Of a DNA stretch of 33,966 nucleotides, positions 24,005 to 32,291 are shown piece by piece. Source of the stretch: a bacterium (GTDB lineage Bacteria; UBP6; UBA1177; JAKLFG01); assembly GCA_022711315.1 (NCBI GenBank), contig JAKLFG010000023.1, positions 1-33,966 on the forward strand, written 5' to 3'. A model generated the notes under the pieces. The model was not told where the DNA came from. It worked only from the letters and a program-made list of their open reading frames with translations, and did not search any database. The position numbers and the translations under genes were made by a program. Within the stretch, counting starts at the first letter, position 1, and every line of letters starts with the position of its first letter.

Positions 24005-24937
24005 TTATTCCTCGCAGATGGGGGCGGGCAGGTTGGCCTCGGCCACCTTGGGATCGTACATGTTCCCGCTCGCCGTGGTGATGTGGAGCGTGCCGTTGCC
24101 CGAATCGCCGGCGACGGTGTAGGAGCCGTCGGCCGACACGGCGCGGATGCACTCGATGTTCATGGCGCCGCCCGACATCGTCATGTCGCCGTACATGACC
24201 ATCGACTGGGTGTCCGCCAACTGTTTGGTGCCGGTGGTGTTCTGCGCCGCGGGCATCGAGAAGGCGAAGAACTTGACCGATCCGCTCATGGCCAGTTTCT
24301 CGAGCCAGATGGTCGTGATGGTGGTCCCTTCCTGCAGATTGGCGAGCGGGAAGCCGATGTTGCCGTAAGGGACGGTTATCTTGACATAGGAGAAGTCGTC
24401 GCCGAGGTGCGAGAAGGTCGCGGTGCCGTCGCCCCCCTGCAACTGCTGGGGATCGGTCGTCTCGTTGATGACCCCTTCGAAGTCGAACGAGAACTCTCCG
24501 GTCTTGGTGAGTTCGTCCTTGACGCACTCTCCCGAATTCCAATGGTAGCCTTCGTTGCACTCGCACTTCGCGTCGGCGCCGCCCGTTCCTTCGACGCAGG
24601 TGCTGTTCGGGTCGTCGCAGGTGATCTCGGCGCAGGTCTTCGGGGGCATGTCGTTGTCGGGGACATTCTGGTCGTTCTGGACGGTGTCGCCATCGCTCTG
24701 CGTGTCGGTCTGGATATCGTCGGTCTGGATGTCGTCCGATTGCACATCGTCGGTCTGGATGTCGTCCGATTGCACATCGTCGGTCTGGATGTCGTCGGTC
24801 TGGACCGTGTCGGTGTCGGTGTCGCCGGTCGTGTCGGTGACCGCCGTGTCCTTATCGACCAAGGTGCGCGTCGCGTTGTCGCACGCCGCCGTCAGGATAA
24901 GCGCGAAACAGGCGATGAAGAACAGGAACCCTCTCAT
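24005..24937 (-). CDS. EGF-like-domain lipoprotein with Asp/Gln-rich repeat linker
   Basis: A 310-residue lipoprotein. The ATG at 24937 has GGGAGGT; the signal peptide ends LTAAC with lipid Cys19. Residues about 25-95 are a spacer of repeated TDDIQTDDVQS-type units, encoded by perfect 30-base tandem repeats. Residues about 100-140 are an EGF-like module (CAEITCDDPNSTC, CECNEGYHWNSGECV). The remaining residues are a beta-rich domain (TGEFSFDFEGVIN, YVKITVPYGNIGFPL, YTVAGDSGNGTLHI) ending PAPICEE, which I do not recognise. The protein is probably surface-displayed on an extended acidic stalk. It is divergent from the Kazal-like lipoprotein gene and convergent with the amylase-like gene with no bases between the two stops. 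Confidence 0.88.
   Translation of the reverse strand: MRGFLFFIACFALILTAACDNATRTLVDKDTAVTDTTGDTDTDTVQTDDIQTDDVQSDDIQTDDVQSDDIQTDDIQTDTQSDGDTVQNDQNVPDNDMPPKTCAEITCDDPNSTCVEGTGGADAKCECNEGYHWNSGECVKDELTKTGEFSFDFEGVINETTDPQQLQGGDGTATFSHLGDDFSYVKITVPYGNIGFPLANLQEGTTITTIWLEKLAMSGSVKFFAFSMPAAQNTTGTKQLADTQSMVMYGDMTMSGGAMNIECIRAVSADGSYTVAGDSGNGTLHITTASGNMYDPKVAEANLPAPICEE
24721..24795. repeat. 30-bp perfect tandem repeat, about 2.5 copies
   Basis: 24721-24750 and 24751-24780 are identical and 24781-24795 begins a third copy. The unit encodes ten residues (VQSDDIQTDD in the minus frame) of the acidic stalk. Copy number is likely to vary between strains. Confidence 0.92.
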
Positions 24938-24979
24938 GATGACCTCCCTCGTTGTGGTGGAACGCTTGAAACAGGAGCG

Positions 24980-25007
24980 ATTGTAGAACATTGCCGTCCG
25001 AAGTCAA
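24980..25007 (-). promoter_or_regulatory. sigma70-type promoter for the EGF-like lipoprotein
   Basis: On the minus strand, TTGACT (25007-25002) and TACAAT (24985-24980) are 16 bases apart, about 43 bases upstream of the ATG. Confidence 0.7.
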
Positions 25008-25038
25008 GCGGAAAAAACCGTTCTTTTTTCGCGCCGAC

Positions 25039-25067
25039 TTGCGGAACTCGTCGCGGCGCGCTATACT
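25039..25067 (+). promoter_or_regulatory. sigma70-type promoter for the Kazal-like lipoprotein
   Basis: TTGCGG (25039-25044) and TATACT (25062-25067) are 17 bases apart, 30 bases before the ATG. Together with the opposite promoter it fills the 160-base divergent gap. Confidence 0.65.
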
Positions 25068-25097
25068 GACGCCCGAACCGAATGGTGGAGGGACGGT

Positions 25098-26432
25098 ATG
25101 AGAACGCTCGTGACCTGTTCGCTTTGCGTGGTCGCGGTCTTGCTTGCCGCCGCATGCGAGAATCGGACCCTGAGCCGGCCGCTCGATGCCGATCAGGCGG
25201 CCGTCGCTGACGGCGATACGATGGTCGCCGACGATATCGCCGATGATACCGACGACCTTCTTTCCGACGGTACCGTCGACGAAGCGATGCCCGACGAGGC
25301 GGTGGACGACGGCGAACGACCCGACGGCGATACGCTGGAGGCGATGTGTCTGGACAACGGCGACTGCTCCGAGGGGCTGTTCTGTCTCCGCGGGGCGCCG
25401 ACGCCCTGCGAGGGTTCCGGGACCTGCGCGGCACAGCCCGCCGCCTGCGACGAGAATTATGCGCCGGTCTGCGGGTGCGATGGCAAGAGTTACCCCAACG
25501 AGTGTTCGGCGTGGGCGGCCGGTATGAATATCCGGCACGGAGGCCCCTGCGGCTCGATGATACCCTGCACCGCCACCAAGCAGTGCACCGAGACCGAATA
25601 CTGCGCCAAGCCGCTCGGCGTATGCGACGCCGACAGCTCCGGGGTCTGCGACCTGCGCCCGATAGACTGCGATCTCCTCACCGAATTCGCCCTTGCCTGC
25701 GGCTGTGACGATACGACCTACCTGCATCCCTGCCACGCCGCCGCCGCCGGCGTCAATGTCGCTCATCCGGGAAAGTGCGACGGCGAGAACATCTGCCTCT
25801 ACAACGACGAGTGCGGCCAGACCGAGTTCTGCCGGAAGGCCGAAGGGGTGTGCGGTCAGAGTTCGGGTGCCTGCGAGGCGCGACCCGAGGCCTGCCCGTT
25901 CTCGTTCGATGTCGGCGTGCCGGTCTGCGGGTGCGACGGGGTCACCTACCTCGACGAATGCGCCGCATGGATATCGGGGATGAACATCGCCTTCACCGGC
26001 GCCTGCGAGGATGCGATACCGAAATCCTCTCTGACCTACAGTTACCGGAAGGGCGAGGATCCGGAGGTGACCGCCCATATATTCGCCGCGCTCTCGGTCG
26101 GCGAGACGGCCGAATATTTCGGCGCGAGCGTCGTCGAGAAGGACAACAGCGGCATAGCCAACATACTCCTGAAGGTCACCTACGGCGGCGGCGCGCCGGG
26201 CGATGAGGCGATCCTCGTCCAACTCTCCCTGCCGCGCACCGCGAATGTGCCGTACGCGGTGACGATAGACGGCGCCGGTAATTATGTCCGCTGGCTCGAC
26301 GCGATGGGGGTGCCGAAGGCCGATCTTGTCGGCACGGTGACCATCACGCTCTACGAGACCGACAACGATTTCCCGAACTACACGGCGACCGCGATCGACT
26401 TCTTCGGGGAGAACCTCGTCCCGAAACCGTAA
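25098..26432 (+). CDS. lipoprotein with three Kazal-like domains
   Basis: A 444-residue lipoprotein (lipobox LLAAAC, Cys20) with GGAGGG before the start. Residues about 27-80 are an Asp-rich spacer. Three Cys-rich repeats follow (about 85-152, 155-231, 235-312). Each begins with a CxxxxxCxxxxxC knot and ends in a Kazal-like motif: APVCGCDGKSYPNECSAW, LACGCDDTTYLHPCHAAA, and VPVCGCDGVTYLDECAAW. Kazal domains are serine-protease inhibitors in animals and in some bacteria and oomycetes. The reactive loops here are short, so inhibition is possible but unproven. The C-terminal 130 residues are a beta-rich domain (SSLTYSYRKGEDPEVTAHI) of unknown type. It probably sits on the cell surface; the tail overlaps nothing, ending 3 bases before dapA's stop on the other strand. 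Confidence 0.88.
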   Translation: MRTLVTCSLCVVAVLLAAACENRTLSRPLDADQAAVADGDTMVADDIADDTDDLLSDGTVDEAMPDEAVDDGERPDGDTLEAMCLDNGDCSEGLFCLRGAPTPCEGSGTCAAQPAACDENYAPVCGCDGKSYPNECSAWAAGMNIRHGGPCGSMIPCTATKQCTETEYCAKPLGVCDADSSGVCDLRPIDCDLLTEFALACGCDDTTYLHPCHAAAAGVNVAHPGKCDGENICLYNDECGQTEFCRKAEGVCGQSSGACEARPEACPFSFDVGVPVCGCDGVTYLDECAAWISGMNIAFTGACEDAIPKSSLTYSYRKGEDPEVTAHIFAALSVGETAEYFGASVVEKDNSGIANILLKVTYGGGAPGDEAILVQLSLPRTANVPYAVTIDGAGNYVRWLDAMGVPKADLVGTVTITLYETDNDFPNYTATAIDFFGENLVPKP

Positions 26433-26435
26433 CGG

Positions 26436-27305
26436 CTAGATCAGCCGGTATCTTTTGAGCGTCTCGACGAGTTTTTCGCGGTTCTGTATCTCCATGGTCG
26501 CGAGCGGTGCGCGCAACACCTCTTCGCAGAAGCCCATGAGATGGAGCGCCGTCTTGACCGGTATCGGGCTCGATTCCATGAACAGGGCGCGTATGAGCCC
26601 GTTCAGACGCACCTGCAGGGCGGCCGCTTTCCCGAAGTGGTCCGCGAGCGCCGCGCCGGTCAGTTCGACCGTCTCGGCGGGCGCGATGTTGGAGACCACC
26701 GATATGACCCCGGCGCCGCCGAGCGCGACGAACGGCGTTATCGTGAAATCGTCGCCCGACAGCATCGCGAACCGGTCGGGACCGACCTGCTCGAGGTAGT
26801 CGACCAGTTGCGCCAGGTTTCCGCTCGCCTCCTTGACCGCCGTGATCCCCGGTATCGCCGCGAGTTCCTTCAGCCACGCCGCCGGGAGGTTGAGCCCGGT
26901 GCGTCCCGGCACATTGTACAGCACGATCCTCGCGCCGGTCGCCGCGATGGCGCCGTAGTGGGCCATAAGCCCGCGACAGGTGGGCTTATTGTAGTAGGGG
27001 GTGACGGCAAGCACCTGCGTATAGCCGAGCGAAAGCGCCATCTCGGTCAGTTTCACCGAGCCGGCGGTGTCGTTGGTGCCGGTGCCGGCGACAAGGTCGA
27101 GCCCCGCCGCTTCCTTCTTCACGAACGCGAACAGGTCGCGTTTCTCCTCGAAGGAGAGCGTCGCCGCCTCGCCGGTCGTCCCGGCGACGACGATGCCGGC
27201 GACCCCGCCTTTCCTCTGGGCCTCGAGAAGTTTTTTCAGCGCCGCCTCGTCGATCGATCCGCTCTTCGTGAACGGCGTGACGATCGCGGTGTAGACCCCT
27301 TTCAT
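26436..27305 (-). CDS. dapA: 4-hydroxy-tetrahydrodipicolinate synthase
   Basis: Condenses pyruvate with aspartate semialdehyde, the first committed step of lysine and diaminopimelate synthesis. The 289 residues are normal. Visible active-site features are GTTGEAATLS (42-51) with the Thr pair, VTPYYNKP (101-108), YNVPGRTG (130-137) with the proton-relay Tyr130, and the Schiff-base K158 in ITAVKEASG. The start has GGAGG and lies 15 bases behind the RelA/SpoT gene, so it is the last gene of gmk-rsh-dapA. Related aldolases of the same superfamily are less likely because the TTGE and GRTG motifs are intact. Confidence 0.95.
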   Translation of the reverse strand: MKGVYTAIVTPFTKSGSIDEAALKKLLEAQRKGGVAGIVVAGTTGEAATLSFEEKRDLFAFVKKEAAGLDLVAGTGTNDTAGSVKLTEMALSLGYTQVLAVTPYYNKPTCRGLMAHYGAIAATGARIVLYNVPGRTGLNLPAAWLKELAAIPGITAVKEASGNLAQLVDYLEQVGPDRFAMLSGDDFTITPFVALGGAGVISVVSNIAPAETVELTGAALADHFGKAAALQVRLNGLIRALFMESSPIPVKTALHLMGFCEEVLRAPLATMEIQNREKLVETLKRYRLI

Positions 27306-27320
27306 GCCGCTACCTCCCTG

Positions 27321-29627
27321 CTACAGTCGTGACACATTGCTGATGGTGTAGGACAGTATCGAGCGTTTGTTCTTCATCTCCTGACTCACCTGCTCGATCT
27401 GCCGGATGTCGGTCCCCTTGAGCGTGATGTAGACCGGTCCCGATTTTTCGTTCGCGGCGTGTGAATCTATGTGGAGGCTGTCGATGTTGAGCCCTTCGCT
27501 CGATATCTCCTGTATCACCTCGAGGAGCGTCCCCGGGGCATTCTTTATCTCGATGATGAGTTCGACCTGATAGAGCGCGTAGTGGTACCAGAACGCGTTC
27601 TTCTCTATCCGTTCGGCCGAGAGCCGCTGGACCGTCGGACAGCCGCTCTTGTGGACGATGTAGCCGCGGGTGGAGGAGACATAGGCCACGATGGGGTCGC
27701 CCTCCTCGGGCATGCAGCATTTGGCGACGCCGTAGTCCTTCACCTGCCCGATGCCGCGAATGTAGACGGTCGCGGTGCCCGGGACGACCTCGACGGTGGT
27801 CCGCTTGGCGCGCCGTTCGGGGAAGAGCGCGCCGACCTTGCGCGGCAATTCCCGGATGAGCCCCTCGACCTCGTCGTCGGAAAAGAGTTTCTTGAGCACC
27901 GTGCGCAGTTTTATCTCGCCCGACGCGACCTTCTGGAAGAATATCGCGAGCCGCCCCTCCTTGGGGAGCGAGTAGGTGTCGGCGATCCCCGCGAACCCTT
28001 CAAGCGTCTCGATCCGGTTGAACGCGGCGGGGCGCCCCGCCTTCTCGAACAGTTGCTTCACCGTCGCGCGGCCCGCTTCGACCAGTTGCTCCTTCTCCTG
28101 CTGGGTAAGATGGCGCCGGATATGTATCTTCGCCTTGTGGGTGACCACGAAATTGAGCCAGTCGCGGCGCGGCACCTGCTTTTTGGACGATTCGACCGAC
28201 ACCTCGTCCTTGTTGGAGAGCCGGTAGTATATGGGGACCTTGCGGCCGTTCACGGTGCCGCCGGCGCAGGCATCGCCGAGGTCGCCGTGTATCGCGTAGG
28301 CGAAATCGAGGAGCGTCGCCCCCTCGGGGAGCGTGATGAGATCGCCCTTCGGGGTGAAGACCGATATCTTCTCGAGCGGTATCGCCGTCGCAATGTCGTG
28401 GACGAAATCCATGGGGTTCGCGGTGACATCGGGCAGGTCACCGAGCACCTGCCGGAGCCACTGCACCGCCTTGTCGTTGCCCGCGATCTCGTTCTTGTAG
28501 GCCCAGTGGGACGCGTCGCCCTCCTCGGCGATACGGTGCATCTCGCGGGTCCGTATCTGCACCTCCATCGAATACTCGTGGTAACGGACCACCGTGTGTA
28601 TCGACTGGTAGTCGTTCGCCTTGGGCCGCGCGATGTAGTCCTTGAACCGGTCGTTCATCACGGTGAATTCGGGGAACGAATGGATCGCCGCCATCGCGAG
28701 ATAGCAGTCGTCGCGGTTGGGCGAATCGAGTATCACGCGGATGCCGATGATGTCGTGCAGGGAGCCGATGGACTTGTTCTGCCGTATCGTCTTGCGGTAG
28801 ATGCTCGGGTAGGATTTGATGCGGCCGTAGACCTGCGCGATCCTCCCGGCGACCGACGGGCAGTGTTCGGCGATGACCTCGCGCACCTTTTTCTGCAGGG
28901 TCTCGAGCGCCTTGGCGGGGTCCTGCCGGAACCGCTCGGTGATGTAGTCGTTTATCTGTTTCCACTCGTCGGGATAGCAGTAATAGAAACTGAGCGACTC
29001 GAGTTCCTCCTTCATCCAGTAGACGCCGAGCCGGTGGGCGAGCGGCGCGTACAGTTGCAGGGTCTCGCGGGCGACCCGCTGCTGTTTCTCGGGGCTCACC
29101 GCGTCGAGCGTCATCATGTTCTGCAGGCGGTCGGCGAGTTTGACGAACAGCACCCAGATGCCGTCGCGCGCCGCGTAGACGAAGAGTTTCTGGAACGCCT
29201 GCGCCTTCTTCTCCTCCTTGCCGATATGCGAGAGCGACAGTTTGGTCACGCCGTCCACGAGGTTGGCCACATCGTCGCCGAACAGCCCGCGGATCTCGTC
29301 GAGCGTGGTGGTCGCGTCCTCCACCGTGTCGTGCAGGAACCCGGCGATGACGCATTCGACGCTCATCCCCATCTTGGCGAGCACATAGGCGACGGCATAC
29401 GGATGGGTGATGTACGGCTCGCCGCTCTCGCGCAGGACCCCTTGGTGCGCGGCGGCCGCGAGGACGATGGCCTTGTTGATCTTTTCCCGCGCCCTCATCC
29501 GTTCCTCGTCGGTCAAGGAGGGGTGCGCCTCCATGACGGCGCGGATGATGTCGGTGGGGCGGATGATCCGCAGGATATCGAAGTGCGGAGGCCTCTTGAC
29601 AATGTGCTGGAACAGTTTCAGGTCCAT
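27321..29627 (-). CDS. rsh: bifunctional (p)ppGpp synthetase/hydrolase (RelA/SpoT)
   Basis: A 768-residue stringent-response enzyme. The hydrolase HD domain is intact (H61, H75, HD at 99-100 in FLHDTVED, VKLADRLQNM), though the common RLHNM reads RLQNM. The synthetase domain has GRIKSYPSIYRK, DIIGIRVIL, and the RFKD motif in RFKDYIARPKANDYQSIH; RxKD rather than ExDD is the signature of bifunctional Rel enzymes. EVQIRT follows. A TGS domain (about 425-485, ISVFTPKGDLITLPEGAT), a zinc-finger-like CC region with AKCCMPEEGD, and a C-terminal ACT domain complete the usual order. It begins 4 bases after the gmk stop without a clear ribosome binding site, so translation is probably coupled. gmk supplies GDP from GMP, the precursor pool for this enzyme. 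Confidence 0.96.
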   Translation of the reverse strand: MDLKLFQHIVKRPPHFDILRIIRPTDIIRAVMEAHPSLTDEERMRAREKINKAIVLAAAAHQGVLRESGEPYITHPYAVAYVLAKMGMSVECVIAGFLHDTVEDATTTLDEIRGLFGDDVANLVDGVTKLSLSHIGKEEKKAQAFQKLFVYAARDGIWVLFVKLADRLQNMMTLDAVSPEKQQRVARETLQLYAPLAHRLGVYWMKEELESLSFYYCYPDEWKQINDYITERFRQDPAKALETLQKKVREVIAEHCPSVAGRIAQVYGRIKSYPSIYRKTIRQNKSIGSLHDIIGIRVILDSPNRDDCYLAMAAIHSFPEFTVMNDRFKDYIARPKANDYQSIHTVVRYHEYSMEVQIRTREMHRIAEEGDASHWAYKNEIAGNDKAVQWLRQVLGDLPDVTANPMDFVHDIATAIPLEKISVFTPKGDLITLPEGATLLDFAYAIHGDLGDACAGGTVNGRKVPIYYRLSNKDEVSVESSKKQVPRRDWLNFVVTHKAKIHIRRHLTQQEKEQLVEAGRATVKQLFEKAGRPAAFNRIETLEGFAGIADTYSLPKEGRLAIFFQKVASGEIKLRTVLKKLFSDDEVEGLIRELPRKVGALFPERRAKRTTVEVVPGTATVYIRGIGQVKDYGVAKCCMPEEGDPIVAYVSSTRGYIVHKSGCPTVQRLSAERIEKNAFWYHYALYQVELIIEIKNAPGTLLEVIQEISSEGLNIDSLHIDSHAANEKSGPVYITLKGTDIRQIEQVSQEMKNKRSILSYTISNVSRL

Positions 29628-29631
29628 GGTC

Positions 29632-30273
29632 TCAGCCCAGCATCCGCTCTATCAGTTCGCGGTTCCCGCGCGTGGAGCAGTACAGTTCGGTGGCGACGAT
29701 GCCCGAGAGCAGCGACGCGGCCCGTTCGAGGTCGTCATTCACGACGATGTGGTCGTAGTGGACATAGCGCCGCATCTCGGCCTTCGCTTCGTCGAGCCGC
29801 CGCAGGATGACCGCCTCGTCGTCGAGCGCGCGCCCCCGGATGCGCCGCCGCAACTCCTCCAGCGAGGGAGGCAGGACGAAGATGAGCACCGCCTCGTCGG
29901 GCAGCAGGTTCTTGAGAGCGACCGCTCCCTGCACATCGATGGCGCAGACGACATGGTGCCCCGTCTCTATCCGCTCCAGCAGGCGGTCCTTCGGTGTCCC
30001 GTAGTAGTGGCCGTACACCTGCGCCCATTCGAGGAACGCCCCCTCGGCGATACGCCGCTTGAAAGCCTCTTCGGTCAGGAAGAGGTAGTCGCGGCCGTTC
30101 TTTTCGCCGGTGCGCGGCGGGCGGGTGGTGCAGGAGACCGACTGCTCGAGGAAGGGGAACCGCTTGCGGAGCGCCGTGACGAGCGTCGTTTTGCCGGTCC
30201 CCGACGGAGCCGATATGACGAACGCCGTGCCGCGCTGCGCGGCCGATCCCTGCGGGGTCTCTTTCTTTCTCAT
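29632..30273 (-). CDS. gmk: guanylate kinase
   Basis: Phosphorylates GMP to GDP. The 213 residues start at the ATG at 30273, which has GGAGGT; the longer frame has no support. The P-loop is SAPSGTGKTT (21-30, K28), followed by the GMP-binding VSCTTRPPRTGEKNGRDY and the lid with RGRALDDEAVILRRL. Length is typical. It heads the gmk-rsh-dapA operon, a common pairing of gmk with relA/spoT (rpoZ, often between them, is missing here). Confidence 0.96.
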   Translation of the reverse strand: MRKKETPQGSAAQRGTAFVISAPSGTGKTTLVTALRKRFPFLEQSVSCTTRPPRTGEKNGRDYLFLTEEAFKRRIAEGAFLEWAQVYGHYYGTPKDRLLERIETGHHVVCAIDVQGAVALKNLLPDEAVLIFVLPPSLEELRRRIRGRALDDEAVILRRLDEAKAEMRRYVHYDHIVVNDDLERAASLLSGIVATELYCSTRGNRELIERMLG

Positions 30274-30300
30274 GGTGCCGGTACCTCCGGTGAACGGGGT

Positions 30301-30329
30301 ACTATATACCAAACAAAAAAGAAAGTCAG
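30301..30329 (-). promoter_or_regulatory. sigma70-type promoter of the gmk-rsh-dapA operon
   Basis: On the minus strand, CTGACT (30329-30324) and TATAGT (30306-30301) are 17 bases apart, 27 bases before the gmk ATG. Confidence 0.6.
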
Positions 30330-30368
30330 AGAATTTTTTTACGGCGCAAGGTACGGCGGCGGTCAGGG

Positions 30369-31262
30369 TCAGGAACAGCACCGCGCGCAGGGTTCGTCCG
30401 GTCCCTCGAGTTCGATGGTGCAATGGCCGACGCCGAGTTCTTCCATCGCGACGGCCGTCTCCCGTTTGACGCGGCAGGCCGTCTCCGGTGTCACCGGCGC
30501 GTCGAGCACCAGATGGACCGTCAGTATCGTCCGTTCACCGTCGAGGCTCCACAGATGCAGGTCGTGGGACGACGCGACCCCGGCGACCGCCGTGAGCCGC
30601 GCCTCGATAGCCGCGAGGTCGACCTCCTCCGGGATCCCCTGCAGAAGTATCTTGGCCGATGACCGGAGCGCTCCGAGCGCCGTGATAAGTATGAAGGCGG
30701 CGATGCCGAGCGACAGGAGCGGGTCTATCCAGTACCACCCGGTGAAGTGGATGACGACCGCCCCGACGAGGACCGCTCCCCAGCCGAGCACATCTTCCAG
30801 CAGGTGGAGCGCCACCACCTTCGCGTTCTGCGAAGTTCCCTTTTTGAGGCGCAGGACCGCCGCGCCGTTGACCACGATGCCAAGCACCGCGAGCAGGAGC
30901 ATCCCCCATGTCACGGTCGGTTGCGGCTCGATGAGGCGCGGGATGGCGGCAAAGACGATGACCACCGACCCGACGATGAGTATCCCGCTCCCGGCAAGCG
31001 CCCCGAGGAGCGAGAAACGCTTGTAGCCGTAGGTGTATCGCCGGTCGCGCCCGCGGTCCGACACCTTCTGCAGATACCACGCCAGAGCGAGCGCAAGGCT
31101 GTCGCCGAGGTCGTGGAGCGCGTCGGAAAGTATCGCGATGCTGTTGGTGAGCAGACCGCCCGCCACCTCAATGAGGGCGAACGAGAAATTCAAAAGGAAC
31201 GCGACGCCGATATGGCCGGTATCGCCATGATCGTGGCCCCGATGATCGTGGTCGTGCGTCAT
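30369..31262 (-). CDS. cation diffusion facilitator (CDF) metal exporter
   Basis: A 297-residue inner-membrane antiporter that exports Zn(II), Co(II) or similar in exchange for protons. The His-rich N-terminus (HDHDHRGHDHGD) is a metal-binding tail typical of CzcD-like members. Six helices are visible. TM2 carries SDALHDLGDS (D47, H50, D54) and TM5 carries H153xxxD157, the transport site of CDF proteins. A cytoplasmic ferredoxin-like domain follows from about residue 215 (VASSHDLHLWSLDGERTILTVHLVL). It ends CARCCS, with three cysteines in the last six residues, which could bind metal. The start at 31262 has a GGAG. It faces the flavodoxin-like gene across a divergent promoter region. Substrate is inferred only by similarity. 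Confidence 0.95.
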   Translation of the reverse strand: MTHDHDHRGHDHGDTGHIGVAFLLNFSFALIEVAGGLLTNSIAILSDALHDLGDSLALALAWYLQKVSDRGRDRRYTYGYKRFSLLGALAGSGILIVGSVVIVFAAIPRLIEPQPTVTWGMLLLAVLGIVVNGAAVLRLKKGTSQNAKVVALHLLEDVLGWGAVLVGAVVIHFTGWYWIDPLLSLGIAAFILITALGALRSSAKILLQGIPEEVDLAAIEARLTAVAGVASSHDLHLWSLDGERTILTVHLVLDAPVTPETACRVKRETAVAMEELGVGHCTIELEGPDEPCARCCS

Positions 31263-31292
31263 CTCCGCTCCGGAAAGAGTTGTTTCCGATAG

Positions 31293-31321
31293 ACCATAGA
31301 CGCTCCCTGCCGCCGCGTAAA
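31293..31321 (-). promoter_or_regulatory. possible promoter for the CDF transporter
   Basis: On the minus strand, TTTACG (31321-31316) and TATGGT (31298-31293) are 17 bases apart. Match is moderate. No clear metal-regulator operator was recognised. Confidence 0.4.
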
Positions 31322-31337
31322 GTTTTTTGTCGGCCTC

Positions 31338-31366
31338 TTGTCTTTCGACGACACCTGTTATATCTT
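31338..31366 (+). promoter_or_regulatory. sigma70-type promoter for the flavodoxin-like reductase
   Basis: TTGTCT (31338-31343) and TATCTT (31361-31366) are 17 bases apart, about 25 bases before the ATG. Confidence 0.55.
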
Positions 31367-31391
31367 TGTCCGTTTGTGATGGAGGCGCCTT

Positions 31392-32183
31392 ATGTCGAAG
31401 AAGATCGTCGTGTTCCACGGGAGTCCGCGCAGGAAAGAGACCTACGCCTTCGTCCAGCAGTTCGAAAAGGCACTCGCGGCGCTCGGGCCGGTCGAGGTCG
31501 AGCATGTTCTGCTCAAAGATGCGAACATCCAGTTCTGCCGCGGCTGTTTCGCGTGTCTTTCGCGCGGCGAGGAATTCTGTCCGCTCAAGGACGACATCCC
31601 GGCGCTCGTCGCGAAGATGCATGCGGCCGACGGCGTCGTTTTCGCCACCCCCAACTATTCGTTGCAGGTGACGGCGATCATGAAGAACTTCCTCGACCGC
31701 TGCGCCTTCATATTCCACCGCCCCGCGCTGTTCCATAAAGTGTCCATCGCGCTGGTCACGCAGGGGGCCATCGGCGGCGAAAAGATCGTCTCCTACCTCG
31801 ACGAGGTCTGCGGTTACTGGGGTTTCATCGTGGTGAAAGGGGCGTGCGTGACCACCATCCGGCCGCTCACGCAGGCCGAGGAGAAGAAGGTCGCGGCGGC
31901 GGCCGTCGCGGCGGTGCACCGGTTCCACGCGGCGCTCCACGGCGATCTTGCGCCCCAGCCGTCGCTTTTCCGGCTGGCGATATTCCGCGTGGTCCGGGCG
32001 ATGCACCGGTTCTGGCAGGAGGAGGATTCGCGCGACTACCGCCATTTCCGCGACAACGGCTGGTTCGAAAGCGCCTACTACTATCCGGTGAAACTCTGCC
32101 CCGGTAAGCGGCTCATCGGCGCGCTCGTCGACCTCTTCGGGACGAGAATGGCGCGGTCGAGGAAGAGGGAATTGGAGAAGTAG
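31392..32183 (+). CDS. flavodoxin-fold NAD(P)H-dependent oxidoreductase
   Basis: A 263-residue protein of the NADPH-dependent FMN reductase/iron-sulfur flavoprotein group. The FMN phosphate loop is VVFHGSPRRKETYAF (6-20). Next comes a Cys-rich stretch CRGCFACLSRGEEFCPLKDDI (49-69), typical of this group, in which CxxCxxxxxxxxC may serve redox or cluster roles. ATPNYSLQVTAIMKNFLDRC follows, the FMN/dimer segment. The last 90 residues are helical and basic (RHFRDNGWFESAYYYPVKL), longer than in minimal members. GGAGG precedes the start. The substrate is unknown. Its divergent neighbour is a metal exporter, but no shared regulator is visible. Confidence 0.92.
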   Translation: MSKKIVVFHGSPRRKETYAFVQQFEKALAALGPVEVEHVLLKDANIQFCRGCFACLSRGEEFCPLKDDIPALVAKMHAADGVVFATPNYSLQVTAIMKNFLDRCAFIFHRPALFHKVSIALVTQGAIGGEKIVSYLDEVCGYWGFIVVKGACVTTIRPLTQAEEKKVAAAAVAAVHRFHAALHGDLAPQPSLFRLAIFRVVRAMHRFWQEEDSRDYRHFRDNGWFESAYYYPVKLCPGKRLIGALVDLFGTRMARSRKRELEK

Positions 32184-32200
32184 GGGCGCGCCGCTCTCTC

Positions 32201-32228
32201 TTGACTTATTCAGTCTGGGTCAGATAAT
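32201..32228 (+). promoter_or_regulatory. sigma70-type promoter for the LRR lipoprotein
   Basis: TTGACT (32201-32206) and GATAAT (32223-32228) are 16 bases apart. A perfect GGAGG (32249-32253) and an ATG (32260) follow, giving an alternative, longer start for the gene below. Confidence 0.65.
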
Positions 32229-32291
32229 GAATGGGATGAGATAACGCCGGAGGCGAACGATGAAAAGGGAAAAGCGGACCTCGCCCAATAA

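Noticed and set aside
27471-29810. A 779-codon open frame on the plus strand opposite the RelA/SpoT gene
   Set aside because: It is the mirror of a GC-rich gene with all conserved motifs. Its translation is Arg/Val/Asp-rich with no recognisable domain.
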